Position numbers and translations under genes: made by a program. Below are positions 43,850 through 51,695 of a stretch of DNA of 64,000 bases, piece after piece. Origin of the DNA: Lentilactobacillus senioris (GTDB taxonomy: Bacteria; Bacillota; Bacilli; Lactobacillales; Lactobacillaceae); assembly GCF_026798195.1 (NCBI RefSeq), contig NZ_JAPQEZ010000003.1, positions 186,001 to 250,000 on the forward strand, written 5' to 3'. How positions within the stretch are numbered: position 1 is the first letter of the stretch; the number at the start of each line of letters is the position of its first letter. Under the pieces are notes generated by a model. The model saw only the letters and a list, made by a program, of their open reading frames with translations, did not search any database and had not been told where the DNA came from.

Positions 43850-44980
43850 CTAACTTAAATTAATAATTGGGTGGCGATAAAAATCCTGTGGTTGATTAGT
43901 TATCAACTGTCTTAACATCCCTGCTCGATAGTCCAATACCAATTCTTGTTTGCTTAAATCATCCGTTACCTTAGTAATTAATGGTAACTCCAAGTGTTTC
44001 TTTTCTTGATTTAAATAGGCTTGACCAACTTTGTTGAACCCCAAGATGCGTAAATAATCGTTAGGTAACTTCATTTCTGCATCATAGGCGTGCATTAGCA
44101 CATAAACGCATAAACGTTGAATCCGAGTATAGGTATACCGCTTCGTTTTAACTCCTCGAAGAAATTCTGCAAAACTAGTTGCCTGCTTAGCTACCTGTTT
44201 TAGTCGATATTCAATTCCTTCGGTCATTTGATAGATGCGCCCTAATTCTGCAATAGGTGTAGCTACTAATTCATACCGTAATAGTGGCCAGAATGCTTGC
44301 CAAGTTACCATCTGATTATTAGTAATCAGTTGATAAGTAGCTGCCGGTAATTGCCTCTTTAATTTAGACCATTCTGTATCCTGAATCGCTGCTCTAATGG
44401 CTGAAGCACTACTAATGAATCCCGTAGTTAACTTAGTATCTTGATGATTACTTTCCAGCCGTTGAACCGGAACTAACTCAATATCAGCCCCTTGTTGGAC
44501 CTTAGCATTAGCATAACTAAAAAATAAAATATCATTAGATTGGTTAACTGTAATTCCAGTCGCCTTGGTCAAATAATCACTATACTGCGTCGCAAATGTT
44601 TGATCAAACTGCTTAAATTGATCTTTATCTGGTTGATTAGCAATTAACTTTTGGTAATCCAAATTAGGCGTCTCCGCCCCAAATGATAGCCAAGTAGCAT
44701 GAATAGCCTCAGCCAGTTTAACGCCCCCAGCAGCAAATAAATGGGCTGGTTGAACCGCATAATTAAACGGTAATTCCACTACGAGATCAACACCATTAGC
44801 TAATGCTAATTGAGCTCTTTGCCACTTATCAAACGCCGCCGGCTCTCCTCGTTGAACCCAGTTACCACTTAATAAAGCGATCACTACATCAGCTCCGGTT
44901 TGCTCCTTGGCTGCCTTTAATTGATACAGATGACCATTATGAAATGGGTTATATTCAGCGATAATCGCTACCGCTTTCAT
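43850..44980 (-). CDS. tmcAL: tRNA(Met) cytidine acetate ligase TmcAL
   Basis: 376 residues starting MKAVAIIAEYNPFHNGHLYQL, with the nucleotidyltransferase HNGH motif, LSGNWVQRGEPAAFDKW, VELPFNYAVQPA, and SFGAETPNL. In Bacillus this enzyme makes N4-acetylcytidine at the wobble position of elongator tRNA-Met from acetate and ATP. GGAGGGG sets the start; the open frame upstream belongs to the methyltransferase gene. Last gene of the yqeG-yqeH-yhbY-nadD-yqeK-rsfS-yqeM-tmcAL cluster, as in Bacillus. Confidence 0.93.
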   Translation of the reverse strand: MKAVAIIAEYNPFHNGHLYQLKAAKEQTGADVVIALLSGNWVQRGEPAAFDKWQRAQLALANGVDLVVELPFNYAVQPAHLFAAGGVKLAEAIHATWLSFGAETPNLDYQKLIANQPDKDQFKQFDQTFATQYSDYLTKATGITVNQSNDILFFSYANAKVQQGADIELVPVQRLESNHQDTKLTTGFISSASAIRAAIQDTEWSKLKRQLPAATYQLITNNQMVTWQAFWPLLRYELVATPIAELGRIYQMTEGIEYRLKQVAKQATSFAEFLRGVKTKRYTYTRIQRLCVYVLMHAYDAEMKLPNDYLRILGFNKVGQAYLNQEKKHLELPLITKVTDDLSKQELVLDYRAGMLRQLITNQPQDFYRHPIINLS

Positions 44981-44981
44981 G

Positions 44982-45722
44982 CTACCCCTCCTTGATGCAT
45001 TCAAAGAACCAGCGCTTAACTTTTTCCTTATAACCGTGTTTACCAAAATCGGTAGTCACGGTAACGGAGTTAAAGCCAGCGGCTTGCAACATTTGTTGAT
45101 AGTCTTTAACTGCATAAGTTCTTTCCTGATGGAGTTCTTCATAACGTTCATAGTTATTTTGTTGTTCATCAAATTGAAAGAAACTCAATTCATGTTCAAC
45201 AGAATGTGGCGCAAATTCACCTTGATAACTAGTCCACATAAATGCCCGATCGTCGTCTTGGTAATTGTACATATAACCTGGATAAACTTCATCAGTTTGA
45301 TATGGTGTAATCACGTCGAATAAAAATTTTCCACCTGGTTTAACATGCTGATTAATTTGCTGAAATGCTTTGAGTAAATCTGTTTGATCAATCAAATAAC
45401 ACAATGAATCATCAAAACAAGTTACCACATCAAAAACTGGCAATTCAGAAAGATCTCGCATATCTACTTGCACTAAATTTGGCGTTAACCCCGCATTAAT
45501 TAAATGTTCACTGGCTAATGCCAACATATCATCAGATAAGTCGCCACCAGTGACTTGATAACCATTAGACTGCAAAATAACTGCCAATCTACCGGTCCCA
45601 CAAGCTAAATCTAAAATAGATTCATCGGAATTAACTCTTTTGGTAGTATATGCAGCCCACTTATCGTACATTTCTGGATCAAATAGGTCGTCATAAAATT
45701 GAGCAAATTCTTGGTAAATCAT
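44982..45722 (-). CDS. class I SAM-dependent methyltransferase (YqeM)
   Basis: 246 residues with SAM motif I ILDLACGTGRLAVIL near residue 38, GGDLSDDMLALA and PVFDVVTCFDDSLCYL. Substrate unknown. The start codon overlaps the rsfS stop by one base, and the next gene starts inside its stop region, so it is fully embedded in the yqeG-tmcAL cluster. It corresponds to Bacillus yqeM by position. Confidence 0.9.
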   Translation of the reverse strand: MIYQEFAQFYDDLFDPEMYDKWAAYTTKRVNSDESILDLACGTGRLAVILQSNGYQVTGGDLSDDMLALASEHLINAGLTPNLVQVDMRDLSELPVFDVVTCFDDSLCYLIDQTDLLKAFQQINQHVKPGGKFLFDVITPYQTDEVYPGYMYNYQDDDRAFMWTSYQGEFAPHSVEHELSFFQFDEQQNNYERYEELHQERTYAVKDYQQMLQAAGFNSVTVTTDFGKHGYKEKVKRWFFECIKEG

Positions 45723-46075
45723 TATTCTGTGATCCAGTCCGTTACATTAAGCATTGGCGCATCAGACCAAAGTTTTTCTAAGTTATAAAATTCACGGGTT
45801 TCCTTTTGGAAGACGTGAACAATTACGTCACCAAGATCCACTAAAATCCATTCAGCTTTAGTTCGACCACTAACTTGATAAATTTTAACATCATTGTCTT
45901 CCATTTGATCAATGATATCTTCTGCAATGGCTTTAACTTGTCTGTTGGAATTAGCATCTACAATGACAAAATAATCGGCCATTAAGCTTTGTTGCATATC
46001 TAACACAACAATGTCTTCACCGCGTTTGCTATCAGCAGCTTTTACTGCTAATTCTGCTATTTTTTTACTATCCAT
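45722..46075 (-). CDS. rsfS: ribosomal silencing factor RsfS
   Basis: 117 residues: AVKAADSKRGEDIVVLDMQ, ADYFVIVDANSNRQVKAIAEDI, WILVDLGDVIVHVFQKETREFYNLEKLW. Binds L14 and blocks joining of the subunits when nutrients are low. Conserved next to nadD and yqeK (in Bacillus as YqeL). Confidence 0.95.
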   Translation of the reverse strand: MDSKKIAELAVKAADSKRGEDIVVLDMQQSLMADYFVIVDANSNRQVKAIAEDIIDQMEDNDVKIYQVSGRTKAEWILVDLGDVIVHVFQKETREFYNLEKLWSDAPMLNVTDWITE

Positions 46076-46077
46076 TA

Positions 46078-46695
46078 TTACTCCTTAATTTGTTCCGGTA
46101 CCCAGGCATTATACGTGATGATAGTTTGCGGATATACCGGAAGTTTGTTTTCAATTAAATACGAAAGCGTTTGTTGAGTCTGACAGCTGACCCCAGCTGC
46201 TAAAGAAATCTCCGTAGCTTTTCGAGCTTTTATAACTCCCGGAAAATCCCTGCCAGGTTCAATATAATCTGCCATATACACAATCTGAGCTAATTTACTC
46301 ATATATTGATGGCCCACAGTATGGTACTCCACCGCTTTTAAAATATCAATATTTTCAATTTGTAGTTCTGTTTTCACAAAAAGCCAACCAACTACTCCGT
46401 GCCAAATAGCATTGCCGTAATTCAACAACTCAGTATCTAAATGATATTGGTTAATTGCTTTAATAAAATCTGTATCTGGACGTTGTTTAGCATAATCATG
46501 GACCAAACCAGCAATACTTGCTTTTTCAACTGACTCTCCATATTTTTGCGCTAGTTGAATGGCAGTACGTTCTACCCGTAAAACATGGTTGAACCGACTA
46601 GTAGTTAGTGCTTCACGTAGTTTGGCCACTAACTCTGCCCTACTAAGTGGAGTGTACTTACCAGTATAAGTGATTTCTGGTTCTAGATTATTCAT
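46078..46695 (-). CDS. yqeK: YqeK family HD-domain Ap4A hydrolase
   Basis: 205 residues. HD motifs: RFNHVLRVERTAIQLA (first His), GLVHDYAKQRP (HD pair), NAIWHGVVGW, and MADYIEPGRDFP. Members cleave diadenosine tetraphosphate to two ADP. The ATG overlaps the nadD stop in an ATGAATAA octamer, implying coupled translation of nadD and yqeK. Confidence 0.92.
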   Translation of the reverse strand: MNNLEPEITYTGKYTPLSRAELVAKLREALTTSRFNHVLRVERTAIQLAQKYGESVEKASIAGLVHDYAKQRPDTDFIKAINQYHLDTELLNYGNAIWHGVVGWLFVKTELQIENIDILKAVEYHTVGHQYMSKLAQIVYMADYIEPGRDFPGVIKARKATEISLAAGVSCQTQQTLSYLIENKLPVYPQTIITYNAWVPEQIKE

Positions 46696-47323
46696 ACAAC
46701 TGATGCTCCTTTATATACTGTTCTACTGCCGTTGGCACCAAATAATTAATCGATTGATGCTGTTTAACTTTACTTCTAATTAACGTTGAAGAAATATCAA
46801 CAAACGGCACATCTACCCAAATAATGGGATATGGTGATTTTTGTTCATATCCATGGCGTTTAACCCCCACAAAGTGAACCAAATTAACTAATTCATCAAT
46901 TTGATACCATTTAGGAAGATATTCTACCATGTCACCACCGATAATAAAGTAGTATTCTGTCTCCGGATGAGCCTGATGAAGGGCCCTCATAGTGTCAACC
47001 GTGTAGCTGATACCGCCTCGAATAACCTCCATCATTTCAATGCAAAACTGAGGATTATCAGCAATTGCCCTATTAACCATTGCAACTCGATCTGCAGCCG
47101 GAATTGCTATTTTTTTATCGATGTGAGGTGGCGTAGCATCTGGCATAAACCGAATTTGTTCCAAACCCAATTGATTTAATACTTGGTCAGCAATAATTAA
47201 ATGACCCAAGTGAATTGGATTAAAGGTACCACCTAAAATACCGATTTTACGTGAGACTTCATTTTTTTGCTTTACGGGCTGAGTTTCAACTACGGTTGTT
47301 GTTTGCCGTTGTGCATTTGCCAT
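46688..47323 (-). CDS. nadD: nicotinate-nucleotide adenylyltransferase
   Basis: Forms deamido-NAD from nicotinate mononucleotide and ATP. 211 residues. The core starts at residue 27 with RKIGILGGTFNPIHLGHLIIAD (HxGH near residue 42) and includes the C-terminal ISSTLIRSKV motif. A 25-residue polar extension (MANAQRQTTTVVETQ) precedes the core, as in other lactobacilli; GGAGATC before the first ATG supports it. Middle of the yqeG-tmcAL cluster. Confidence 0.94.
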   Translation of the reverse strand: MANAQRQTTTVVETQPVKQKNEVSRKIGILGGTFNPIHLGHLIIADQVLNQLGLEQIRFMPDATPPHIDKKIAIPAADRVAMVNRAIADNPQFCIEMMEVIRGGISYTVDTMRALHQAHPETEYYFIIGGDMVEYLPKWYQIDELVNLVHFVGVKRHGYEQKSPYPIIWVDVPFVDISSTLIRSKVKQHQSINYLVPTAVEQYIKEHQLYE

Positions 47324-47335
47324 TTGATCGATCTC

Positions 47336-47647
47336 CTACATTTTAAATACGTCTTTAGAAATGTTTTGGTTTTCCTCATCTTCGGATGGCATAAATAATA
47401 ATAGCACCCGACCGATGGTTTGAACCACGGTAATGTTACTATTTTTTTCAACGTAATTTTTAACGTCTGCAGTGGTTACGTCAGCGTTTTGTAGCACGTT
47501 CACTTTCATGAGTTCGCGTTTATTTAAGGCTCCGGTAACTTCTTGTAACCAAACTGGTGATAAACCGTTCTTACCAATTGAAAAGACCGGGCGATAACTA
47601 TTAGCTAAAGCTCGTAAATAACGTTTTTGTTTTCCTCTAAGTTCCAT
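47336..47647 (-). CDS. yhbY: CRM-domain RNA-binding protein YhbY (YqeI)
   Basis: 103 residues: LRGKQKRYLRALANSYRPVFSIGKNGLSP with the GxxG loop, and LNKRELMKVNVLQN. Associates with pre-50S particles. Sits between yqeH and nadD as in Bacillus. The C-terminal tail is longer and more acidic than in E. coli YhbY. Confidence 0.93.
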   Translation of the reverse strand: MELRGKQKRYLRALANSYRPVFSIGKNGLSPVWLQEVTGALNKRELMKVNVLQNADVTTADVKNYVEKNSNITVVQTIGRVLLLFMPSEDEENQNISKDVFKM

Positions 47648-47659
47648 GTAAACTCCTCT

Positions 47660-48799
47660 TTAAATCATTGCTGGTCGAATCAAAACGGCCACTCCCTCAG
47701 GAGCATATCCGGCAACCGTTACCCCGGCTGGGACTGTTATCCAACCAAGTCCTTCTAAAACAATGTCGCTTTTCTTGTCTGTCTTAAATTCGTGCCGCAC
47801 TAATTTAGGAAAATCCGCTACATTCTCAGCAGTTGGTGGCGTTAACATTTCACCAACGTGTTTTTCGTAAAAGCTAGTAGCGTTTTCTAACTTGGTCCGG
47901 TGCACAAATAAGTTGTTTTCTACGTATAAGGTAAAGCCATGTTTAGCGTCTCCAGCCACGTAATCAAAACGAGCTACACCACCCAAAAAGAGTGTTTGAG
48001 CTGGATTTAATTGATAAACACGCGGTTTAATTGTTTTAGCTGGAGTAACTAATTTCAATTCTTTTCCGTTTAATAAATGAGCCATTTGTTCTGGTTGAAT
48101 AATCCCCGGAGTATCTACAATCTTTTGACCATCATCTAACGGAATATTGATTTGATCTAAAGTAGTTCCTGGGAAACGAGAAGTGGTAATTAATTCTTGA
48201 ATTCCAGTGGCCTGTTTAATGATTTGATTAATTAACGTGGATTTACCAACGTTAGTAACCCCAACTACATATACATCCTTACCATCGCGCAACTTATCAA
48301 TTTGATTAAGCAATTGATCCACATTTTGGTTACTTTTAGCCGAAACTAAAGCAACATCTACTGGCCGAATTCCGGCAGCATTAGCTCGTTGTCTTAACCA
48401 GTCTTTTACCTTGCTAGTTTTAATTGAGCTTGGCAAGATATCTAGTTTATTTCCAACTAATAAAACATCGTTATTACCAACAAATCTATGCAAACCAGGA
48501 ATTAAGCTACCGTTAACATCAAAAATATCAACTACATAAACGATTAATGAATTAGTATCTCGGATTTGGCTTAACAGTTTCAAAAAATCATCATCAGTTA
48601 AACTGACCGGCATAATTTCATTATAATGCCGAAGTCTAAAGCAACGTTGGCAATACACCTCTCCATTAGCTAATCCTTTATCTAAAGCTGATTGAGGAGT
48701 GTAACCCAGCTGATCTTTATCTTCTGTTTGCACCTTAGCTCCACAACCAATACAGTGAACTACTTGGCCTTCAAATACGACATCATTTGTTTCAGTCAT
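47660..48799 (-). CDS. yqeH: ribosome biogenesis GTPase YqeH
   Basis: 379 residues: N-terminal zinc finger (CIGCGAK, CQRCFRLRHYNEI) and a circularly permuted GTPase in which the G4 motif (GNKLDIL) and G5 (VSAKSNQNV) precede G1 (VVGVTNVGKSTLIN) and G3 (DTPGI). Required for 30S assembly. Upstream of yhbY and downstream of yqeG with short gaps. Confidence 0.95.
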   Translation of the reverse strand: MTETNDVVFEGQVVHCIGCGAKVQTEDKDQLGYTPQSALDKGLANGEVYCQRCFRLRHYNEIMPVSLTDDDFLKLLSQIRDTNSLIVYVVDIFDVNGSLIPGLHRFVGNNDVLLVGNKLDILPSSIKTSKVKDWLRQRANAAGIRPVDVALVSAKSNQNVDQLLNQIDKLRDGKDVYVVGVTNVGKSTLINQIIKQATGIQELITTSRFPGTTLDQINIPLDDGQKIVDTPGIIQPEQMAHLLNGKELKLVTPAKTIKPRVYQLNPAQTLFLGGVARFDYVAGDAKHGFTLYVENNLFVHRTKLENATSFYEKHVGEMLTPPTAENVADFPKLVRHEFKTDKKSDIVLEGLGWITVPAGVTVAGYAPEGVAVLIRPAMI

Positions 48800-48816
48800 T
48801 CATTTCTCCTTTTAAA

Positions 48817-49329
48817 TTACCAATGCATTTCGGGATACTTAGCTTGAACTTTTTTCCAAACAATTCGTTCAAGATTACGGTTAATCGTGGTATTCCAAGC
48901 ATCGTTAGGAACTAACGGTTTAACTAAGATACAGTCAATTCCACACCGATTGGCCGCCCGTACGTCGGTCAATACCTGATCACCAATCATCACTACCTCA
49001 GAACGATTTAAGTGCCACTCTTTGATTGCCCGATTAATTCCAATTCCCGTTGGCTTTAGAGCTCTAGAAATAAATTCTAAGCCTAGTGGCTCAATTGCTT
49101 TGGCAATTCTTTTTTTACTATTGTTAGAGACTACAATAACACTTATCCCGTTATCTTTCATTTCTTTTAACCAGGGTCTTAACCGGGGATCTCCTAACGA
49201 CTTATCCCATGGCATTAAGGTATTATCTAAATCTGTAAAAATAGTAGTAAGTTGATTTTGTTTTAAAAATGCTGGAGTAACCTCAAAAATGGATTCAAAC
49301 ATCCACGTTGGTTTAAATTGTTCTAACAT
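48817..49329 (-). CDS. yqeG: HAD-family phosphatase YqeG
   Basis: 170 residues with HAD motif I TIFTDLDNTLMPWD (nucleophile Asp near residue 33), motif II VIVVSNNSKKR and motif IV MIGDQVLTDVRAANRCG. Belongs to the YqeG/phosphatidylglycerophosphatase-like HAD IIIA group; substrate unproven. First gene of the yqeG-yqeH cluster, just after the rplT terminator. Confidence 0.93.
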   Translation of the reverse strand: MLEQFKPTWMFESIFEVTPAFLKQNQLTTIFTDLDNTLMPWDKSLGDPRLRPWLKEMKDNGISVIVVSNNSKKRIAKAIEPLGLEFISRALKPTGIGINRAIKEWHLNRSEVVMIGDQVLTDVRAANRCGIDCILVKPLVPNDAWNTTINRNLERIVWKKVQAKYPEMHW

Positions 49330-49358
49330 AATAAACCCCTAACTTACTGCCCATTATC

Positions 49359-49397
49359 AAAAAAACTTCCACCCTCAAAAAAGCGGTGAAAGTTTTC
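49359..49397 (-). terminator. terminator after rplT
   Basis: Minus strand: AACTTTCACC pairs with GGTGGAAGTT (one wobble) around a 9-base loop and ends in seven T, shortly after the rplT stop. Confidence 0.82.
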
Positions 49398-49402
49398 AAT
49401 GA

Positions 49403-49759
49403 TTATTTAAGGGCTTTTTTTGCTTCGTCAGTTAATGCTTTAAAAGCATCAGCATCGTTAACTGCTAAGTCAGCCAACATTTTACGGTTCATGTCAATGT
49501 TAGCTAATTTCAAACCGTGCATGAATTGGCTGTAACTAAGATCATTCATCCGAGCAGCAGCATTGATCCGGGCAATCCATAATTTACGGAAGTTACCTTT
49601 GTTTGCGCGACGATCACGGAAAGCATAAGTTTCCGATTTCATTACTTGGTCTTTAGCGGTCTTGAATAAACTGTGCTTTGCACCACGGTAACCTTTAGCA
49701 AGTTTTAAAACTCGTTTCCGACGTGCGTGTGTAACTGTTCCACCTTTAACTCGTGGCAT
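49403..49759 (-). CDS. rplT: 50S ribosomal protein L20
   Basis: 118 residues: [35 protein letters not shown], and [20 protein letters not shown]. Early assembly protein and, in Firmicutes, the autorepressor of infC-rpmI-rplT through the infC leader. GGAGGAA site before ATG. Last gene of the operon. Confidence 0.97.
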   Translation of the reverse strand: MPRVKGGTVTHARRKRVLKLAKGYRGAKHSLFKTAKDQVMKSETYAFRDRRANKGNFRKLWIARINAAARMNDLSYSQFMHGLKLANIDMNRKMLADLAVNDADAFKALTDEAKKALK

Positions 49760-49807
49760 AATAAATTCCTCCTGTGTAAATCAAAAATTAGATAAGTTAT
49801 TCGGTTA

Positions 49808-50002
49808 TTATTTAGAAAGCATCTTAATGTAACGCTTTACGTTAGTTGCATCCATCATGCTAGTACCACGTAATTGGCGACGTTGCTTCTTAGTCTTACC
49901 GTGGAAACGGTGGCTAGTGTATGCATTGGCACTCTTTAGACCACCATTAGCAGTTTTCTTGAAACGCTTTGCAGCGGCACGGTTTGATTTTTGTTTAGGC
50001 AT
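49808..50002 (-). CDS. rpmI: 50S ribosomal protein L35
   Basis: 64 residues: [36 protein letters not shown]. Basic rRNA-binding protein. AAGGAGG site eight bases before ATG. Between infC and rplT in the universal order. Confidence 0.97.
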   Translation of the reverse strand: MPKQKSNRAAAKRFKKTANGGLKSANAYTSHRFHGKTKKQRRQLRGTSMMDATNVKRYIKMLSK

Positions 50003-50033
50003 TGATCTAAATCCTCCTTAAAATAATTCGCTT

Positions 50034-50561
50034 TTATTTCTTGTCGCTTTCTTTAGGGGCGAGCATTAAGAACATGCTACGTCCATCCATTTTAGGCTTT
50101 TGTTCAACACTAGCAACATCAGCAGTTTCTTCGGCCATTCGGTCAAGAACTTTTCTACCAATATCCTTGTGAGTAATTGCCCGGCCCTTGAACCGGATAG
50201 AAACTCGAACTTTTTCGCCTTTAGCCAAGAATTTACGTGCGTTTTTTAGTTTAGTATTGAAGTCATTGACATCAATTACTGGACTCAAACGAACTTCCTT
50301 GACATTCACAATCTTTTGCTTTTTACGGGATTCACGATCTTTCTTTTGTTGTTCAAATCGGTACTTTCCGTAGTCCAAAATCTTAGCAACTGGTGGTTTG
50401 GCCTTCGGAGCGACCAATACAAGATCCAAATCAGCATCATCAGCAAGTTTAAGTGCTTCGTCACGACTTTTAACACCCAATTGATCCCCATCGGCACCGA
50501 TCAGACGAACTTCACGAGCTCTAATTCCGTCGTTAACCATCATATCCTTTGCTATGGTAAT
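50034..50561 (-). CDS. infC: translation initiation factor IF-3 (non-AUG start)
   Basis: 175 residues if started at an ATT codon giving the frame [21 protein letters not shown], the N-terminus known for lactobacillar IF-3. The first ATG (50543) lies inside this conserved block, so it is too late. GGAGGTGA is directly before the ATT; an ATA three codons on (nine bases after GGAGG) is an alternative start. AUU/AUA starts are the hallmark of infC autoregulation. Core motifs: [45 protein letters not shown]. Confidence 0.93.
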   Translation of the reverse strand: MTIAKDMMVNDGIRAREVRLIGADGDQLGVKSRDEALKLADDADLDLVLVAPKAKPPVAKILDYGKYRFEQQKKDRESRKKQKIVNVKEVRLSPVIDVNDFNTKLKNARKFLAKGEKVRVSIRFKGRAITHKDIGRKVLDRMAEETADVASVEQKPKMDGRSMFLMLAPKESDKK

Positions 50562-50569
50562 TCACCTCC

Positions 50570-50715
50570 AAATTTTAAACAAAAAGCAGAAAGAGCGGAC
50601 GCAAGCGCCCGCTCTGATATAGCGATTAACACAATTGTTAATCGAATTCGATATCAAGCCCAGTGATTAGAATCACTAAGGCGAGAAGCGGGTTGCTTCT
50701 GCTTTCATTTCAACT
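50570..50715 (-). ncRNA. infC-rpmI-rplT leader with attenuator
   Basis: About 145 transcribed bases before infC. On the minus strand it holds GAAAGCAGAAGC and CCGCTTCTCGCC, which can pair, and further down a GC-rich hairpin (AGAGCGG/CCGCTCT) followed by T-rich sequence at 50581-50617, i.e. a terminator-like attenuator. Position and layout fit an L20-binding leader as in Bacillus infC. Confidence 0.68.
50581..50617 (-). terminator. attenuator hairpin in the infC leader
   Basis: Minus strand: AGAGCGG...CCGCTCT stem with an inner GCGCTTGCGT loop region, followed by TTCTGCTTTTTG. It would stop transcription before infC unless an alternative leader fold forms. Confidence 0.6.
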
Positions 50716-50720
50716 TCATA

Positions 50721-50749
50721 ATCATACCATCAGTATTACTGAGTGTCAA
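50721..50749 (-). promoter_or_regulatory. promoter of infC-rpmI-rplT
   Basis: Minus strand: perfect TTGACA (50744-50749), 17 bases, TATGAT (50721-50726). It begins four bases after the dnaI stop region. Confidence 0.85.
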
Positions 50750-50752
50750 CGA

Positions 50753-51679
50753 TTAGTTTTGTTGCCGGCGATTATAACCTTCCATGGGTATTTCACGAGC
50801 TAAAAAGCGAATTCGTTGCATCAACCGTTGAGCTTTCAATGGCTCATCATCACCACGTTGATTAACTCGTAAATGTTCATTAGCCAACTGATCCATCGTA
50901 AAATTAGAACTAAAAAAAGTTGGTAATTGTTGCTGCATTCGATATTCTAAGATCACTCCTAAAATATCATCTCTAATCCACGATGACATTGAATCTGCAC
51001 CAATATCGTCCAGCATCAAAATCGGAGCTTTTTTAATTCGATCCACTTGTTCTGCTACCGTATTATTACCAATTGCCGATTTCATTTCCACCGCAAAGCT
51101 TGGAAAGTGAACCAAAGTGGTTTTAATACCCTTTTCAGCTAATTCATTTGCAAGTGCTCCCAGTAGATAGGTTTTTCCTACCCCAAACGGGCCAGATAAA
51201 TAAATGCCCGGTTCAAAACCAGGTGCTTGCACATGATCTACGAAGTTGAGTGCAGCATCTAAAGCATCAAACCTTTCAGCATCGTGATCAAAATTACTTA
51301 ATCGAGCTTGCCGAATGTCTTTGGGCATCATAATCGTCACTATTCGCTGTTGCAACACTTTTTGTTGATTTTTTGCAACTACTTCAGGCGAGGCCGTGTA
51401 AGAAATGTCGATTAGGTGATCATTAACCACTAACTGTGGGAAATATCCAGGAGCAAACGTTTTTTCTCCCTTAGCTACCTGTTGTTTGTCATTATAAAAT
51501 TCATATAATTTAGCAGCACCACGAGAAACTGCCCCGTCAGCCAATTGCTCTTGATTGCGGGTTAAAAACGCGTTCACGTCCTCATCCGCCATTACCCGTT
51601 TCATGATGTCAGCAAATTTAGCATTAAAGTTAGTTTGTTGGCCCATCATGGCCTTAATTTCATCCCCTAATTTTTTCAC
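50753..51679 (-). CDS. dnaI: helicase loader DnaI
   Basis: 308 residues: N-terminal helicase-interaction domain (1-130) and a C-terminal AAA+ domain with Walker A YLSGPFGVGKTYLLGAL near residue 165, Walker B ILMLDDIGAD and arginine-rich end. Loads DnaC helicase at oriC and restart sites with DnaB. The usual N-terminal zinc-ligand cysteines of Bacillus DnaI are not visible in this protein. GTG start; follows dnaB by 16 bases. Confidence 0.94.
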   Translation of the reverse strand: MKKLGDEIKAMMGQQTNFNAKFADIMKRVMADEDVNAFLTRNQEQLADGAVSRGAAKLYEFYNDKQQVAKGEKTFAPGYFPQLVVNDHLIDISYTASPEVVAKNQQKVLQQRIVTIMMPKDIRQARLSNFDHDAERFDALDAALNFVDHVQAPGFEPGIYLSGPFGVGKTYLLGALANELAEKGIKTTLVHFPSFAVEMKSAIGNNTVAEQVDRIKKAPILMLDDIGADSMSSWIRDDILGVILEYRMQQQLPTFFSSNFTMDQLANEHLRVNQRGDDEPLKAQRLMQRIRFLAREIPMEGYNRRQQN

Positions 51680-51695
51680 GACCGTTCACCAGCTT

